Source: Puniceicoccales bacterium (GTDB lineage Bacteria > Verrucomicrobiota > Verrucomicrobiia > Opitutales > LL51). From it: a DNA stretch of 20,074 nucleotides. The notes under the pieces are model-generated. The model was not told the origin of the DNA. It worked only from the letters and a program-made list of their open reading frames with translations, and ran no database searches. This document shows, piece after piece, positions 1-7,598 of the stretch. How positions within the stretch are numbered: the first letter of the stretch is position 1; each line of letters starts with the position of its first letter. The stretch spans positions 1 to 20,074 of the forward strand of contig JAITJQ010000055.1 in NCBI GenBank assembly GCA_031278845.1, written 5' to 3'. The position numbers and the translations under genes were made by a program.

Positions 1-102
1 CGGGCGAGTTATTCGATGGAGCCTTCTCATTTCGAGCAGGTTCCGGCGAATTTGTTACAGCAGATTGTGGAAACATCGAGCCGTGCGGCGGCGCGTGCAT
101 AA
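1..102 (+). CDS. fusA: Elongation factor G, C-terminal end (partial)
   Basis: Only the last 33 codons are in the window, in frame from base 1 to a TAA at 100-102. The visible peptide has the pattern of the end of EF-G domain V, where a Tyr/Phe-x-x-Val-Pro segment (here SHFEQVP) precedes a short helix. EF-G is the GTPase that moves tRNA and mRNA after peptide bond formation. Its position 18 nt before rpsJ fits the usual join between the str and S10 clusters, although many bacteria have tuf in between and here it is absent. The GTPase domain lies outside the window, so the call rests on the short tail and the synteny. Confidence 0.85.
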   Translation, partial: RASYSMEPSHFEQVPANLLQQIVETSSRAAARA

Positions 103-120
103 ATTTTAAAGGGTATTGCT

Positions 121-426
121 ATGGCGCAGAGAATTAGGATAAAATTAAAGAGTTTTGACCATCGTTTAGTCGATCAATCGGCGGTGGAGATTGTGGATAC
201 GGCGAAACGTTCCGGGGCACGCGTTGTGGGGCCGGTACCGTTACCGACGCGGAAGGAGCGTTTTACGGTAAATCGTTCGCCGCACGTCGATAAAAAATCG
301 ATGGATCAGTTTGAGTTACGGGAACACGATCGCCTGATTGATATTCATGGGCCGACGGCGGATACGGTCGATGCATTGCGTCGATTGAATCTACCGGCTG
401 GGATTGAGATCTTGATTAATGTTTAA
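121..426 (+). CDS. rpsJ: 30S ribosomal protein S10
   Basis: 101 residues, close to the usual 102-105 for S10. The N-terminal strand carries the family pattern KLKSFDHRLVDQSA. The extended loop has GPVPLPTRKERFTV followed by SPHVDKKS, and the C-terminal half has the LIDIHGPTADTVDAL pattern. S10 sits in the 30S head and also acts as NusE in antitermination in well-studied bacteria. AAAGGG at 108-113 is 7 nt before the ATG and can serve as ribosome binding site. This is the first gene of the S10 cluster. The 90-nt gap to rplC is the longest inside the ribosomal block. Confidence 0.97.
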   Translation: MAQRIRIKLKSFDHRLVDQSAVEIVDTAKRSGARVVGPVPLPTRKERFTVNRSPHVDKKSMDQFELREHDRLIDIHGPTADTVDALRRLNLPAGIEILINV

Positions 427-516
427 TTTCAAAATGTTCTTGACGGAGCGAAATTTTTGAAGAGAAAAAAGTAAGCTAATGCAGGTTTTGTTTTGTTGGA
501 TCTGCCGCTTAGGGTT

Positions 517-1167
517 ATGAAAGACAGTCGAATAGTATTAGGAAAGAAGGTTGGAATGACACAGGTTTTCGATGAAGACCGGTGTCTTATTCCGGTTACG
601 GTTGTGGAGGCCGTTCCCTGTGTAATTGCGCAATTGAAGGCGGCGGATGGACGGGACGGCTATAGCGCCGTTCAATTGGCCTATGGGCAACGGAAAGCCA
701 AAAATGTTTCCGATCCTTTATTGGGGCATATTAAAAAGGCCAATTTGGAATCCTGTGAGGGGTTAAAGGAATTTCGCACGGAGGATATAGGCGGCTATAA
801 AGTGGGAGATTCCATTGATTTTTCGATATTTCAGATTGGGGAGTTAATCGATGTCATTGGTCGGACGAAGGGGAAAGGCTTTCAGGGCGTAATGAAGCGT
901 TATGGATTTGGAGGCGGTCCCGCTTCCCATGGATCGATGTTTCACCGGCGTGGAGGATCCTACGGTTGCCGCCAATGGCCGGGACATGTTTACAAAGGTC
1001 GTAAAATGCCGGGGCACGACGGTTATTCCATGCGGACCGTACAGAATTTAAAGGTGATCGATTTGATTCTGGACAAAGGATTGCTGCTATTGCGGGGGAG
1101 TTTTCCTGGGGCGAAGGGTGGTTTAGTGGTATTGCGCAAGGCCAAAAAAGTCAAAGAGGAGAAGTAG
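517..1167 (+). CDS. rplC: 50S ribosomal protein L3
   Basis: 216 residues from the ATG at 517. L3 is an early-assembling 23S rRNA-binding protein whose long loop reaches the peptidyl transferase centre. The opening VLGKKVGMTQVFDE is the family signature. The central loop GRTKGKGFQGVMKRYGFGGG and the later GHVYKGRKMPGH are also diagnostic. Start choice is uncertain. The ATG at 517 gives the usual family N-terminus. An in-frame TTG at 493 would add 8 residues and has an AGG at 483-485 with better spacing than anything before 517. The stop is 3 nt before rplD. Confidence 0.95.
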   Translation: MKDSRIVLGKKVGMTQVFDEDRCLIPVTVVEAVPCVIAQLKAADGRDGYSAVQLAYGQRKAKNVSDPLLGHIKKANLESCEGLKEFRTEDIGGYKVGDSIDFSIFQIGELIDVIGRTKGKGFQGVMKRYGFGGGPASHGSMFHRRGGSYGCRQWPGHVYKGRKMPGHDGYSMRTVQNLKVIDLILDKGLLLLRGSFPGAKGGLVVLRKAKKVKEEK

Positions 1168-1170
1168 GAG

Positions 1171-1791
1171 ATGAAATTAAAGGTTTACGATCAAGTAGGT
1201 ACTTTTTTGGAAGATCGCGAATATAATATTCCTGTTTTCGAGGAGGATCGCGGTATTGCCGCTGTGAAATTTACCATTGAGGCATTGCGGGCGAATATGC
1301 GTCAAGGGAATGCTTCGACGAAGACGCGTTCCGCCGTGAGTGGTGGTGGTAAGAAACCTTTTCGGCAGAAGGGAACGGGACATGCGCGTCAGGGGTCCAA
1401 TCGGAGTCCGCTCATGCCGGGAGGTGGCGTTGTATTTGGGCCCCATCCCCGCGATTACAGTAAAAAGGTAAATAAAAAAGTAAAAAAACTGGCTTTGGCG
1501 CGATCGCTTTATGATTGTTCCGAGGAGTTGTTGCTATCGATCATCAATAGTTTTGCGGCGAATTTTCAAAAAACAAAGGAAATTTCGGCATTTGTGGAGA
1601 AAATATTCCCGACGGGGAATGTTTTAATGATCGACATTCGTTTTGAGGATTCCCTAATTTTAGCGGTGAGGAATGTGGAAAGAATTTTTACGATTGATGC
1701 GGCTTCGGTCAATGCGTTGGATTTTAAAAGTTACGATCGTTTCCTTGTCAGTGAGGCGGGATTTGAACAGTTATTGAATCGAGTAAGGTGA
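1171..1791 (+). CDS. rplD: 50S ribosomal protein L4
   Basis: 206 residues, the usual L4 length. The exit-tunnel loop is clear: RQGNASTKTRSAVSGGGKKP, then FRQKGTGHARQGS and GGGVVFGPHPRDYSKK. L4 binds 23S rRNA and lines the nascent-peptide tunnel. In Escherichia coli it also represses its own S10 operon through the mRNA leader, but no such leader could be judged here because the operon start lies upstream. A good Shine-Dalgarno (AGGAG) ends just before the ATG, inside the 3-nt gap and the end of rplC. The C-terminal half is more divergent, which is normal for this family. Confidence 0.96.
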   Translation: MKLKVYDQVGTFLEDREYNIPVFEEDRGIAAVKFTIEALRANMRQGNASTKTRSAVSGGGKKPFRQKGTGHARQGSNRSPLMPGGGVVFGPHPRDYSKKVNKKVKKLALARSLYDCSEELLLSIINSFAANFQKTKEISAFVEKIFPTGNVLMIDIRFEDSLILAVRNVERIFTIDAASVNALDFKSYDRFLVSEAGFEQLLNRVR

Positions 1792-1798
1792 GGTTGTC

Positions 1799-2083
1799 AT
1801 GGAGAATGCTATTTTAAAAGGAATTTGTTACACGGAGAAGTTTACGGCGCTGGGTTCGACCCATAATCAGTACGTATTTGACGTGGATCTTGCGAGTACG
1901 AAGGGGGGTATTGCGGAGGCTGTGCAATCCGGGTTCAAGGTGAAAGTGAAGGCGGTGAATATCATTCGTCGCAGTGGGAAAATAAGAAGAAATCGCATGA
2001 AGCGTGGGGCCTATGGTGTGACGCCGAGGCGCAAAATTGCTATTGTTACGCTACGGGCGGGTGATAAGATAGAAATGATTTAA
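1799..2083 (+). CDS. rplW: 50S ribosomal protein L23
   Basis: 94 residues, typical for bacterial L23. It keeps the YTEKFTAL start, the YVFDVDLASTKGGIAEAV helix region, the VKVKAVNIIRRSGKIRR hairpin and the closing IVTLRAGDKIEMI. L23 lies at the tunnel exit and is the docking site for trigger factor and SRP in the bacteria studied. It sits 7 nt after rplD and 13 nt before rplB, the standard order. A GAGG element precedes the ATG closely. Confidence 0.96.
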   Translation: MENAILKGICYTEKFTALGSTHNQYVFDVDLASTKGGIAEAVQSGFKVKVKAVNIIRRSGKIRRNRMKRGAYGVTPRRKIAIVTLRAGDKIEMI

Positions 2084-2096
2084 GATAGGGTAAAAA

Positions 2097-2945
2097 ATGG
2101 TTATTGTTCAGCATAATCCAAAAACATCGACACAACGATTTTTAGCGCTCAATAGGCGAGAATTATGGAAAGGGGGACCTGAGGATTCCTTGATTGTGAG
2201 TCAGCATCGTTGCAAAGGGCGTAACTGCTATGGGCGCATTACTTCGCGGCGACGGGGGGGGGGCCATAAGCGTCTCATCCGCGTCGTCGATTTCTTTCGC
2301 GATAAGTTTGACATTCCGGCGAAGGTGGAGCGCATCGAATATGATCCCAATCGTTCGGCGGACATCGCCCTACTATATTACGCCGATGGGGAAAAACGCT
2401 ACATTGTGGCGCCGCGTGGATTGAATGTGGGCGACCAGGTGGTGAGTTTAAATGCGACGCCGAGGGATTTTTCAGTTGGGATGTCTTTGCCGTTGGCGTT
2501 GATACCGGCCGGTGTTTTTGTCCATTGCATAGAGATCGAACCGGGACATGGAGCTGCGATTGCGCGCGGTGCGGGAATGGGTGCGCAAATTGTAGCATTC
2601 GACGGCGGTTATGCGACCATAAAGATGCCGAGTGGCGAAGTGCGTTTGCTGAATTCAAAATGCCGTGCGACCATAGGGCAGGTTGGAAATAGTGATCATG
2701 GCAAGCAGTCTTTGGGGAAAGCGGGGCGCAATCGTTGGCTAGGGCGTCGTCCGCGCGTGCGCGGTGTGGTTATGAATCCGGTGGACCACCCAATGGGTGG
2801 TGGTGAGGGACGGACTTCAGGGGGCGGCCACCCGGTTTCGCCGTGGGGGCAACTCGCGAAGGGGTACCCGACACGCAAGCGTTCCCAAAAATCGAATCGT
2901 ATGATTTTAGTGAGAAGAAATGGTAGAAAGGTAAAGAAAGGTTAA
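2097..2945 (+). CDS. rplB: 50S ribosomal protein L2
   Basis: 282 residues, slightly longer than the usual 273-277. The RGGGHKRLIRVVDF segment and the C-terminal MNPVDHPMGGGEGR are the classic L2 signatures. The His in VDHPMGGG corresponds to the residue reported as important for peptidyl transfer in E. coli L2. L2 is a primary 23S-binding protein needed for subunit joining. The codons for the RGGGH stretch contain ten consecutive G bases (2254-2263). The frame is intact across this tract, so the copy reads as functional. It is followed 3 nt later by rpsS. Confidence 0.97.
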   Translation: MVIVQHNPKTSTQRFLALNRRELWKGGPEDSLIVSQHRCKGRNCYGRITSRRRGGGHKRLIRVVDFFRDKFDIPAKVERIEYDPNRSADIALLYYADGEKRYIVAPRGLNVGDQVVSLNATPRDFSVGMSLPLALIPAGVFVHCIEIEPGHGAAIARGAGMGAQIVAFDGGYATIKMPSGEVRLLNSKCRATIGQVGNSDHGKQSLGKAGRNRWLGRRPRVRGVVMNPVDHPMGGGEGRTSGGGHPVSPWGQLAKGYPTRKRSQKSNRMILVRRNGRKVKKG

Positions 2946-2948
2946 TGT

Positions 2949-3218
2949 ATGGCGCGTTCCGCTAAAAAGGGTTTTTTTGTGGATCCACATTTGATGGATA
3001 AGGTTGATGCGGCGCAGGCTACGGATAATCGTAAGCCGATTCGGACGTGGTCGCGTCGTTCGACGATTACGCCGGATTTTGTCGGGCTCAATTTTCAGGT
3101 TCACAATGGAAAATCATTTGTTGACGTTTACATAACAGAAAATATGGTTGGACACAAGTTGGGAGAGTTTTCTCCAACCCGCACATTTAAGAGTCATAAT
3201 CCTCATACGCAGAAGTAA
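2949..3218 (+). CDS. rpsS: 30S ribosomal protein S19
   Basis: 89 residues, near the family norm of 90-93. The start MARSAKKGFFVDPHL, the central IRTWSRRSTITPDFVG and the closing MVGHKLGEFSPTRTFKSH match S19 throughout. S19 forms part of the 30S head next to S13 and contacts the 16S rRNA and the A-site finger. It is packed between rplB (3 nt) and rplV (1 nt), which points to translational coupling. No separate ribosome binding site of strength is visible. Confidence 0.97.
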   Translation: MARSAKKGFFVDPHLMDKVDAAQATDNRKPIRTWSRRSTITPDFVGLNFQVHNGKSFVDVYITENMVGHKLGEFSPTRTFKSHNPHTQK

Positions 3219-3219
3219 A

Positions 3220-3555
3220 ATGGAAGTTAGAGCTTTATCAAAATATGTTCACATGTCCGATAAGAAGGTACGGGATATCACGCGTGTTATTGCGGGTAAG
3301 AATGCAAACGAAGCGGTTCAGCTGCTGAAATTTATACCGCGAAAGTCGGCGCGTTTCGTTGAAAAAACTTTATCGAGTGCGATTGCGAATGCGGTTTGTC
3401 GAGGGATTCGTGCCGAGGTTTTGACGATAAAGGAGGCGGTGACTGAGCAGGGTGTTGCGTTTAAGCGTTTTATGCCGGCGTCGCGCGGTTCGGCTCATTC
3501 GATAAAAAAGCGTACGAGTCATATAAAAATAGTATTAACCGATCATTTAGGATAA
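3220..3555 (+). CDS. rplV: 50S ribosomal protein L22
   Basis: 111 residues from the ATG at 3220, one base after the rpsS stop. An upstream in-frame ATG at 3148 would add 24 residues that overlap rpsS and do not resemble L22, so it was not used. The protein has the usual opening (ALSKYVHMSDKKVRDITRVI), the basic ARFVEKTLSSAIANA helix and the tunnel hairpin, where the family's arginine-rich RFMPASRGSAHSIKKRTSHI lies. L22 and L4 together form the tunnel constriction, a known site of macrolide resistance changes. No Shine-Dalgarno is evident, so coupling to rpsS is likely. Confidence 0.95.
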   Translation: MEVRALSKYVHMSDKKVRDITRVIAGKNANEAVQLLKFIPRKSARFVEKTLSSAIANAVCRGIRAEVLTIKEAVTEQGVAFKRFMPASRGSAHSIKKRTSHIKIVLTDHLG

Positions 3556-3558
3556 ATT

Positions 3559-4191
3559 ATGGGACAGAAGGTAAATCCTATAGGGCTACGTTTGAGTGTT
3601 CGTCGGAATTGGAGTTCTCGATGGTATGCGACCAAGAAGAATTATCCCTTATTTTTGAAAGAGGACTATGATATACGTTCTTTTTTGAGGAGGCGGTTAT
3701 CTTTTGCATCTTTTTCCGAGATTTTCATTGAGCGGGCGGGCGAGCGCGTACGCGTTAAGATTTTTACACCTCGTCCGGGTGTTATTATTGGTCGTAAAGG
3801 GCAGGATCTGGAAATTTTATGTAATGATTTGAAAAAGTTGATCGGTCGCGAGGTTTTGGTAGATATTCAGGAGATTCGTAAGCCGGATTTGGTGGCGCAA
3901 TTAATTTCGGAGAATATTTCTTTACAATTGGAGCGTCGTATTTCCTTTCGCCGGGCGATGAAGAAGGCGGTTCAATCGGCGATGAGTTTAGGGGCAGACG
4001 GCATAAAGGTTCAATGTGCGGGGCGTTTAGGTGGAGCGGAGATTGCTCGTTCGGAGTCGCAGCGTGCCGGTCGCGTTCCGCTGCATACTTTGAAGGAGAA
4101 TATTGACTATGGTTTTTCCGAGGCCAATACGGTTTACGGGAAAATTGGTGTGAAGTGTTGGGTTTGTCGACAGGACAGTATCAAGGTTTAG
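3559..4191 (+). CDS. rpsC: 30S ribosomal protein S3
   Basis: 210 residues, at the short end of the S3 range (about 205-235). The start MGQKVNPIGLRLSV is diagnostic. The KH type-2 RNA-binding domain spans roughly residues 40-110, with the GxxG loop in VIIGRKGQDLE. The C-terminal domain has the QSAMSLGADGIKVQCAGRL and GGAEIARSE segments typical of S3. S3 guards the mRNA entry channel with S4 and S5. AGGA just before the ATG is a weak ribosome binding site. Confidence 0.97.
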   Translation: MGQKVNPIGLRLSVRRNWSSRWYATKKNYPLFLKEDYDIRSFLRRRLSFASFSEIFIERAGERVRVKIFTPRPGVIIGRKGQDLEILCNDLKKLIGREVLVDIQEIRKPDLVAQLISENISLQLERRISFRRAMKKAVQSAMSLGADGIKVQCAGRLGGAEIARSESQRAGRVPLHTLKENIDYGFSEANTVYGKIGVKCWVCRQDSIKV

Positions 4192-4206
4192 GAAAGGAAT
4201 GAAGTT

Positions 4207-4635
4207 GTGAGTAAGTTATCGCCGGCGCGGACAAAATACAGGAAAGTTCAGAAGGGGCGTAATCGTGGCAATGCGAAGGGGGGCGATTTTTTGGCCTTTG
4301 GAGATTGTGGAATTCAGTCTTTGGATCGCGGCAGCATGTCGGCGTCGCAGATCGAGGCGGCCCGTGTAGCGATTTCGCGCCATTTAAAGAGAAAGGGCAA
4401 GCTGTGGGTTCGCATTTTTCCGCACATACCGGTGACGAAAAAGCCGGCAGAAACGCGTATGGGTAAAGGTAAGGGGGGTGTTGAGTACTGGGCTGCGGCG
4501 GTCAAGCCGGGAGTTATTCTTTTTGAATTGGCGGGAGTATCTCTGACGTTGGCCCGGGAAGCTTTTCGTTTAGCGGATTTTAAATTACCCTTTCGCTGTC
4601 GTTTTGTCAGTCGGGAGGAATTGGAGCAGTATTAG
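4207..4635 (+). CDS. rplP: 50S ribosomal protein L16
   Basis: 142 residues with a GTG start preceded by GGAAAGGAA, a good Shine-Dalgarno. L16 signatures are present: SPARTKYRKVQKGRNRG at the start, then RIFPHIPVTKKPAETRMGKG and GGVEYWAAAVKPG. L16 binds 23S rRNA near the A site and helps position tRNA. The MGKGKGGVEYW segment contains the conserved arginine/glycine loop. It lies 15 nt after rpsC and 1 nt before rpmC, the standard L16-L29 order. Confidence 0.97.
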   Translation: MSKLSPARTKYRKVQKGRNRGNAKGGDFLAFGDCGIQSLDRGSMSASQIEAARVAISRHLKRKGKLWVRIFPHIPVTKKPAETRMGKGKGGVEYWAAAVKPGVILFELAGVSLTLAREAFRLADFKLPFRCRFVSREELEQY

Positions 4636-4636
4636 T

Positions 4637-4834
4637 ATGGAAAATTTTAGAGAGAAGTCGCCGCAGGAGTTAGCGCACAGTTTAAAGGAAGTGGAGCGGT
4701 CGCTTTTTAATTTACGCATACAAAAATGTTCGGTGCGGCTTGATAAACCGCATATGATTTCTCTGTTAAAGAAACAAATTGCAAGAATTCAGACTTTTTT
4801 ACGACAAAAAACTTGCAAAACTTGTAACAAGTAA
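4637..4834 (+). CDS. rpmC: 50S ribosomal protein L29
   Basis: 65 residues starting at the ATG at 4637, one base after the rplP stop. An earlier in-frame ATG at 4604 was rejected because it would add 11 non-homologous residues inside rplP. The two-helix coiled pattern of L29 is visible: REKSPQELAHSLKEVERSLF, then NLRIQK and a second helix SLLKKQIARIQTFL. L29 sits at the tunnel exit beside L23. GGGAGGAA lies inside the end of rplP, consistent with coupled translation. The short C-terminal tail KTCKTCNK contains two Cys, which is unusual but not enough for a zinc site. Confidence 0.92.
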   Translation: MENFREKSPQELAHSLKEVERSLFNLRIQKCSVRLDKPHMISLLKKQIARIQTFLRQKTCKTCNK

Positions 4835-4847
4835 GAATGTGTTAGTT

Positions 4848-5114
4848 ATGGAGCAGCGAAGTTTCAGGAAAAGCTTACAGGGTGTGGTAGAGGGGCGTTC
4901 GGGCGACAAAAGTGTAAAAGTGGTATATTTTTACAAGATTCCCCACGCACTCTACCGCAAGGAGGTTAGACGCAGGACCGTTTTGCATGTACACGATGAA
5001 AAAAATGAGTGTTGTGTTGGGGATAAGGTTGAGATTATGGAAACGCGGCCACTGAGTAAGCTGAAGCGTTGGCGTGTGGTACGCATTGTGGAGCGAATGC
5101 CCGTTTCGGAATAG
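4848..5114 (+). CDS. rpsQ: 30S ribosomal protein S17
   Basis: 88 residues from the ATG at 4848. Upstream in-frame ATG 4779 would overlap rpmC and add sequence unlike S17. The OB-fold pattern fits: SLQGVVEGRSGDKSVKVV, the KIPHALYRKEVRRRTVLHVH segment, then CCVGDKVEIMETRPLSKLKR and WRVVRIVER. S17 is a primary 16S rRNA-binding protein of the 30S body. It follows rpmC by 13 nt and precedes rplN by 8 nt. The ribosome binding site is weak. Confidence 0.95.
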   Translation: MEQRSFRKSLQGVVEGRSGDKSVKVVYFYKIPHALYRKEVRRRTVLHVHDEKNECCVGDKVEIMETRPLSKLKRWRVVRIVERMPVSE

Positions 5115-5122
5115 GAGTTTTT

Positions 5123-5488
5123 ATGTTGCAGCAGCAGAGTATATTAGATGTCGCGGATAATACGGGGGCGAAGAAGGCGATGATGATTCGTCGGTTAGGG
5201 CAGAATACGCGTACGGCTGGAATTGGTGACATCATCGTGGTTGCGATCAAGCAAAGTATTCCCGAATCGATGGTGAAAAAGGGGAGTGTCGCCCGTGCGG
5301 TCATCGTTCGGACGGCGGCGCCGATTGCGCGGGAGGATGGAAGTTACCTGCGTTTTGATCGCAATGCTTGTGTGATTATCGATGACAAAAAGAATCCAAA
5401 GGGGAGTCGTATTTTTGGTCCCGTTGCCCGCGAGTTACGGCAGAAAAACTTTATGAAGATTATTTCTTTAGCGCCGGAGGTCCTATGA
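5123..5488 (+). CDS. rplN: 50S ribosomal protein L14
   Basis: 121 residues, one less than the usual 122. The start MLQQQSILDVADNTGAKKAM and later sections (GIGDIIVVAIKQS, the KKGSVARAVIVRT strand, the RFDRNACVIID loop, and GSRIFGPVARELR) match L14 end to end. L14 lies at the subunit interface and is the target of the silencing factor RsfS. AGGAG at 5113-5117 provides a clear ribosome binding site 5 nt from the ATG. An ATG at 5069 would overlap rpsQ by 46 nt and was rejected. Its TGA overlaps the ATG of rplX as ATGA. Confidence 0.97.
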   Translation: MLQQQSILDVADNTGAKKAMMIRRLGQNTRTAGIGDIIVVAIKQSIPESMVKKGSVARAVIVRTAAPIAREDGSYLRFDRNACVIIDDKKNPKGSRIFGPVARELRQKNFMKIISLAPEVL

Positions 5489-5730
5489 AGTATAAGATTA
5501 AGAAAAATGACGATGTGGTTGTAATTTCCGGTTCACATCGGGGGAAGCGCGGAAAAATTTTGGAAGTTTTGCGCGATTCCTGTCGGGTCATCGTTGAGGG
5601 GGTTGGGGTGCGTAAAAAATATATAAAGAAGGATCAAAAGCATCCCGAAGGAGGCGAGATTGAGCGAGAGGGTAGTATTCATTATTCCAATGTTATGAAA
5701 GTTGTTGATTTTGATCGGAAAAGAAGTTAA
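5485..5730 (+). CDS. rplX: 50S ribosomal protein L24
   Basis: 81 residues, on the short side for bacterial L24 (often 100 or more). The KOW motif is evident in DDVVVISGSHRGKRGKILEV, with RVIVEGVGVRKKY after it and a closing HYSNVMKVVD. L24 starts 50S assembly at the 5' end of 23S rRNA. Its ATG overlaps the rplN stop by 4 nt, a coupling arrangement, and CGGAGG sits 5 nt upstream. The 55-nt gap after it, before rplE, is the second longest in the ribosomal block. Nothing was recognised in that gap apart from the rplE ribosome binding site. Confidence 0.95.
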   Translation: MKYKIKKNDDVVVISGSHRGKRGKILEVLRDSCRVIVEGVGVRKKYIKKDQKHPEGGEIEREGSIHYSNVMKVVDFDRKRS

Positions 5731-5785
5731 TTGAATTTAAACTTTTGGGAGTTGCCATAGGCTTCGATCTCAAAGGAGAATGAAA

Positions 5786-6334
5786 ATGAAAAAATCAGTT
5801 TTAAAGGAGTATTGTTTGAGTACGGTGTCGCCGGAACTGGCGAAGCTCCACGGGTATGGAAATAAGCATTTGATTCCATATCTGGAGAAGATTGTAATCA
5901 ATTCGGCCATTGGTGCGGATTGGGATAAGAATTTTATCGCCGAGGTTGAACGGGATATTGGAGCGATCTGTTGCCAGAAGCCGATCATCGTAAAGGCGAA
6001 AAAGAGCATTTCGAATTTTAAGTTGCGCAAAGGAATGCCAAACGGGATTAAGGCGACGCTGCGGGGCAATAGTATGTATGAGTTTTTTTACAAGCTAGTT
6101 TCGATTGCACTGCCGGAGGTTCGAGATTTTCGTGGGGTTTCGAATAAATTTGATGGACGTGGCAACTACACATTGGGTGTGGTTGACCACACTATTTTTC
6201 CCGAGGTATCCATTGGGAAAGAGCGAAAAATTGTTGGAATGGATATTACATTTGTTACGTCGGCAAAAACGGATGAGGAAGGACGTGATTTATTGCGATT
6301 ATTTGGGGTTCCGTTTAGAAAGAAGAGTGCTTAG
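5786..6334 (+). CDS. rplE: 50S ribosomal protein L5
   Basis: 182 residues from the ATG at 5786. Two in-frame ATGs (5780 and 5786) are possible. GGAG at 5775-5778 is 7 nt before 5786 but only 1 nt before 5780, so 5786 is preferred. Family features: YLEKIVINSAIG near residue 31, the KKSISNFKLRKGMPNG loop, LRGNSMYEFFYKLVSIALPE, VRDFRGVSNKFDGRGNYTLG and VDHTIFPEV. L5 binds 5S rRNA and contacts the P-site tRNA elbow. It starts the spc-type part of the operon after rplN-rplX. Confidence 0.97.
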   Translation: MKKSVLKEYCLSTVSPELAKLHGYGNKHLIPYLEKIVINSAIGADWDKNFIAEVERDIGAICCQKPIIVKAKKSISNFKLRKGMPNGIKATLRGNSMYEFFYKLVSIALPEVRDFRGVSNKFDGRGNYTLGVVDHTIFPEVSIGKERKIVGMDITFVTSAKTDEEGRDLLRLFGVPFRKKSA

Positions 6335-6340
6335 TATATT

Positions 6341-6646
6341 ATGGCAAAAATTTCCGTAGTTAAAAGAAATGAAAAGAGGCGAATACTTGTGGCGAAATTT
6401 GCAGCCCAACGCGATGCTTTGAAGAAAATTTTAAAAAATCCTCAGACAACGGATGAGGATTTCTTCAGGACGAGTCGCAAATTGGCGGAGTTACCGCGCG
6501 ATTCGTCGCCGGTACGGGTGCGCAACCGCTGCACCATTACGGGTAGAGGACGCGCCTACTACCGCAAATTTGGGGTTTCGAGAATTCAGCTTCGAGAATT
6601 GGTTTCTTTCGGTAAAATTCCCGGTGTAATAAAGGCTTCATGGTAA
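6341..6646 (+). CDS. rpsN: 30S ribosomal protein S14 (long, zinc-free form)
   Basis: 101 residues, the long C-minus form of S14. The zinc form is about 61 residues with two CxxC pairs, and this protein has only a single Cys in its conserved core. It carries VKRNEKRRILVAKFAAQRDAL at the start and RNRCTITGRGRAYYRKFGVS with a closing KIPGVIKASW. S14 is in the 30S head. Lack of the zinc motif removes one dependence on zinc for ribosome assembly. It lies between rplE (6 nt) and rpsH (4 nt). Confidence 0.97.
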   Translation: MAKISVVKRNEKRRILVAKFAAQRDALKKILKNPQTTDEDFFRTSRKLAELPRDSSPVRVRNRCTITGRGRAYYRKFGVSRIQLRELVSFGKIPGVIKASW

Positions 6647-6650
6647 AATA

Positions 6651-7040
6651 ATGGATACGATTGGAGATTTTTTAACGATTATTCGCAATGCGAGTGCGGC
6701 AAGGAAACCAAGTTGTTCGGCGGCTGCTTCGAATATGAAGGCTCATTTGGCGGATGTTTTAAAGAAAAATGGTTTTATCCGGGATTATTCCGTTAGTGAG
6801 GTTCGTCCAGGGGTGAAGGAGATTTCTTTGCAATTGAAGTACATTCGCGGCGTATCGGCGATTACCGGTGTGGTCCGTTGCAGTCGTCCCGGTTGCCGCC
6901 TGTACTATGATTGCGATGCGATTCCGAATGTGTACAATAATTTGGGGATATGTATTTTGACCACATCGAAAGGAATTTTGTCGGGCCGTGATGCGAAACA
7001 AAATCATGTAGGTGGTGAATTACTGTGTAAAATTTGGTAG
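6651..7040 (+). CDS. rpsH: 30S ribosomal protein S8
   Basis: 129 residues, near the usual 130-132. The start MDTIGDFLTIIRNASAARKP is diagnostic, as are the DVLKKNGFIRDYSV helix and the closing LTTSKGILSGRDAKQN and VGGELLCKIW. S8 is a primary 16S rRNA binder. In E. coli it is the translational repressor of the spc operon, binding within the rplE region. Whether that applies here cannot be seen. No Shine-Dalgarno is visible in the 4-nt gap, so coupling to rpsN is likely. Confidence 0.96.
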   Translation: MDTIGDFLTIIRNASAARKPSCSAAASNMKAHLADVLKKNGFIRDYSVSEVRPGVKEISLQLKYIRGVSAITGVVRCSRPGCRLYYDCDAIPNVYNNLGICILTTSKGILSGRDAKQNHVGGELLCKIW

Positions 7041-7049
7041 GAGAGAGTC

Positions 7050-7589
7050 ATGAGTCGAATAGGAAAGTTACCCATAGCGATTCCCGGTATGGTCAAGGTT
7101 ATAGTAACGGGTGGAAATGTTTCGGTAAGTGGTGCAGCGGGTGCGGTGTCTCAGTCTTTCGGCGACGCGGTCGAAATCAAGTTTGACGGGAGTGCTATCG
7201 AAGTTTTTCCGGAGGACGATTCCCGTCATGCCGCTGCGATGCACGGTACAGTGCGTGCCATTATTAATAATATGGTGCAGGGGGTACAGAAACCCTATGT
7301 GAGGGATTTGGAAATCCAAGGGGTTGGTTTCAAGGCTATTTTAAAGGGAAATGTCTTAGATTTGGCGTTGGGTTATTCGCATCCCGTGCTCTATCCTATT
7401 CCGGAAAGTATCAAGGTAACGGTGAAGGATGGTACGGCGATTCGCGTCGAGGGTGCGGATAAATTTTTAGTTGGCAAGGTGGCAGCGGATATCAAGCGAT
7501 TTTATCCGGTGGAGCCCTACAAAGGTAAGGGGGTGCGCATCGTGGGTGAGCGTGTACGTCGAAAGGAAGGTAAAAAGTCTGCCAAATAG
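7050..7589 (+). CDS. rplF: 50S ribosomal protein L6
   Basis: 179 residues, typical for L6. It starts MSRIGKLPIAIPGMVKVIV and has the two duplicated alpha/beta domains of the family. The second domain contains LEIQGVGFKAILKGNVLDLA, LGYSHPVLYPIP and the closing PYKGKGVRIVGERVRRKEGK. L6 lies at the base of the L7/L12 stalk next to the sarcin-ricin loop. AGGAGAG 8 nt upstream is a strong ribosome binding site. Confidence 0.97.
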   Translation: MSRIGKLPIAIPGMVKVIVTGGNVSVSGAAGAVSQSFGDAVEIKFDGSAIEVFPEDDSRHAAAMHGTVRAIINNMVQGVQKPYVRDLEIQGVGFKAILKGNVLDLALGYSHPVLYPIPESIKVTVKDGTAIRVEGADKFLVGKVAADIKRFYPVEPYKGKGVRIVGERVRRKEGKKSAK

Positions 7590-7598
7590 GAAATCATT

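Noticed and set aside
440..480. TTGACG box in the gap before rplC as an internal promoter
   Set aside because: No acceptable -10 box occurs 16-18 nt downstream.
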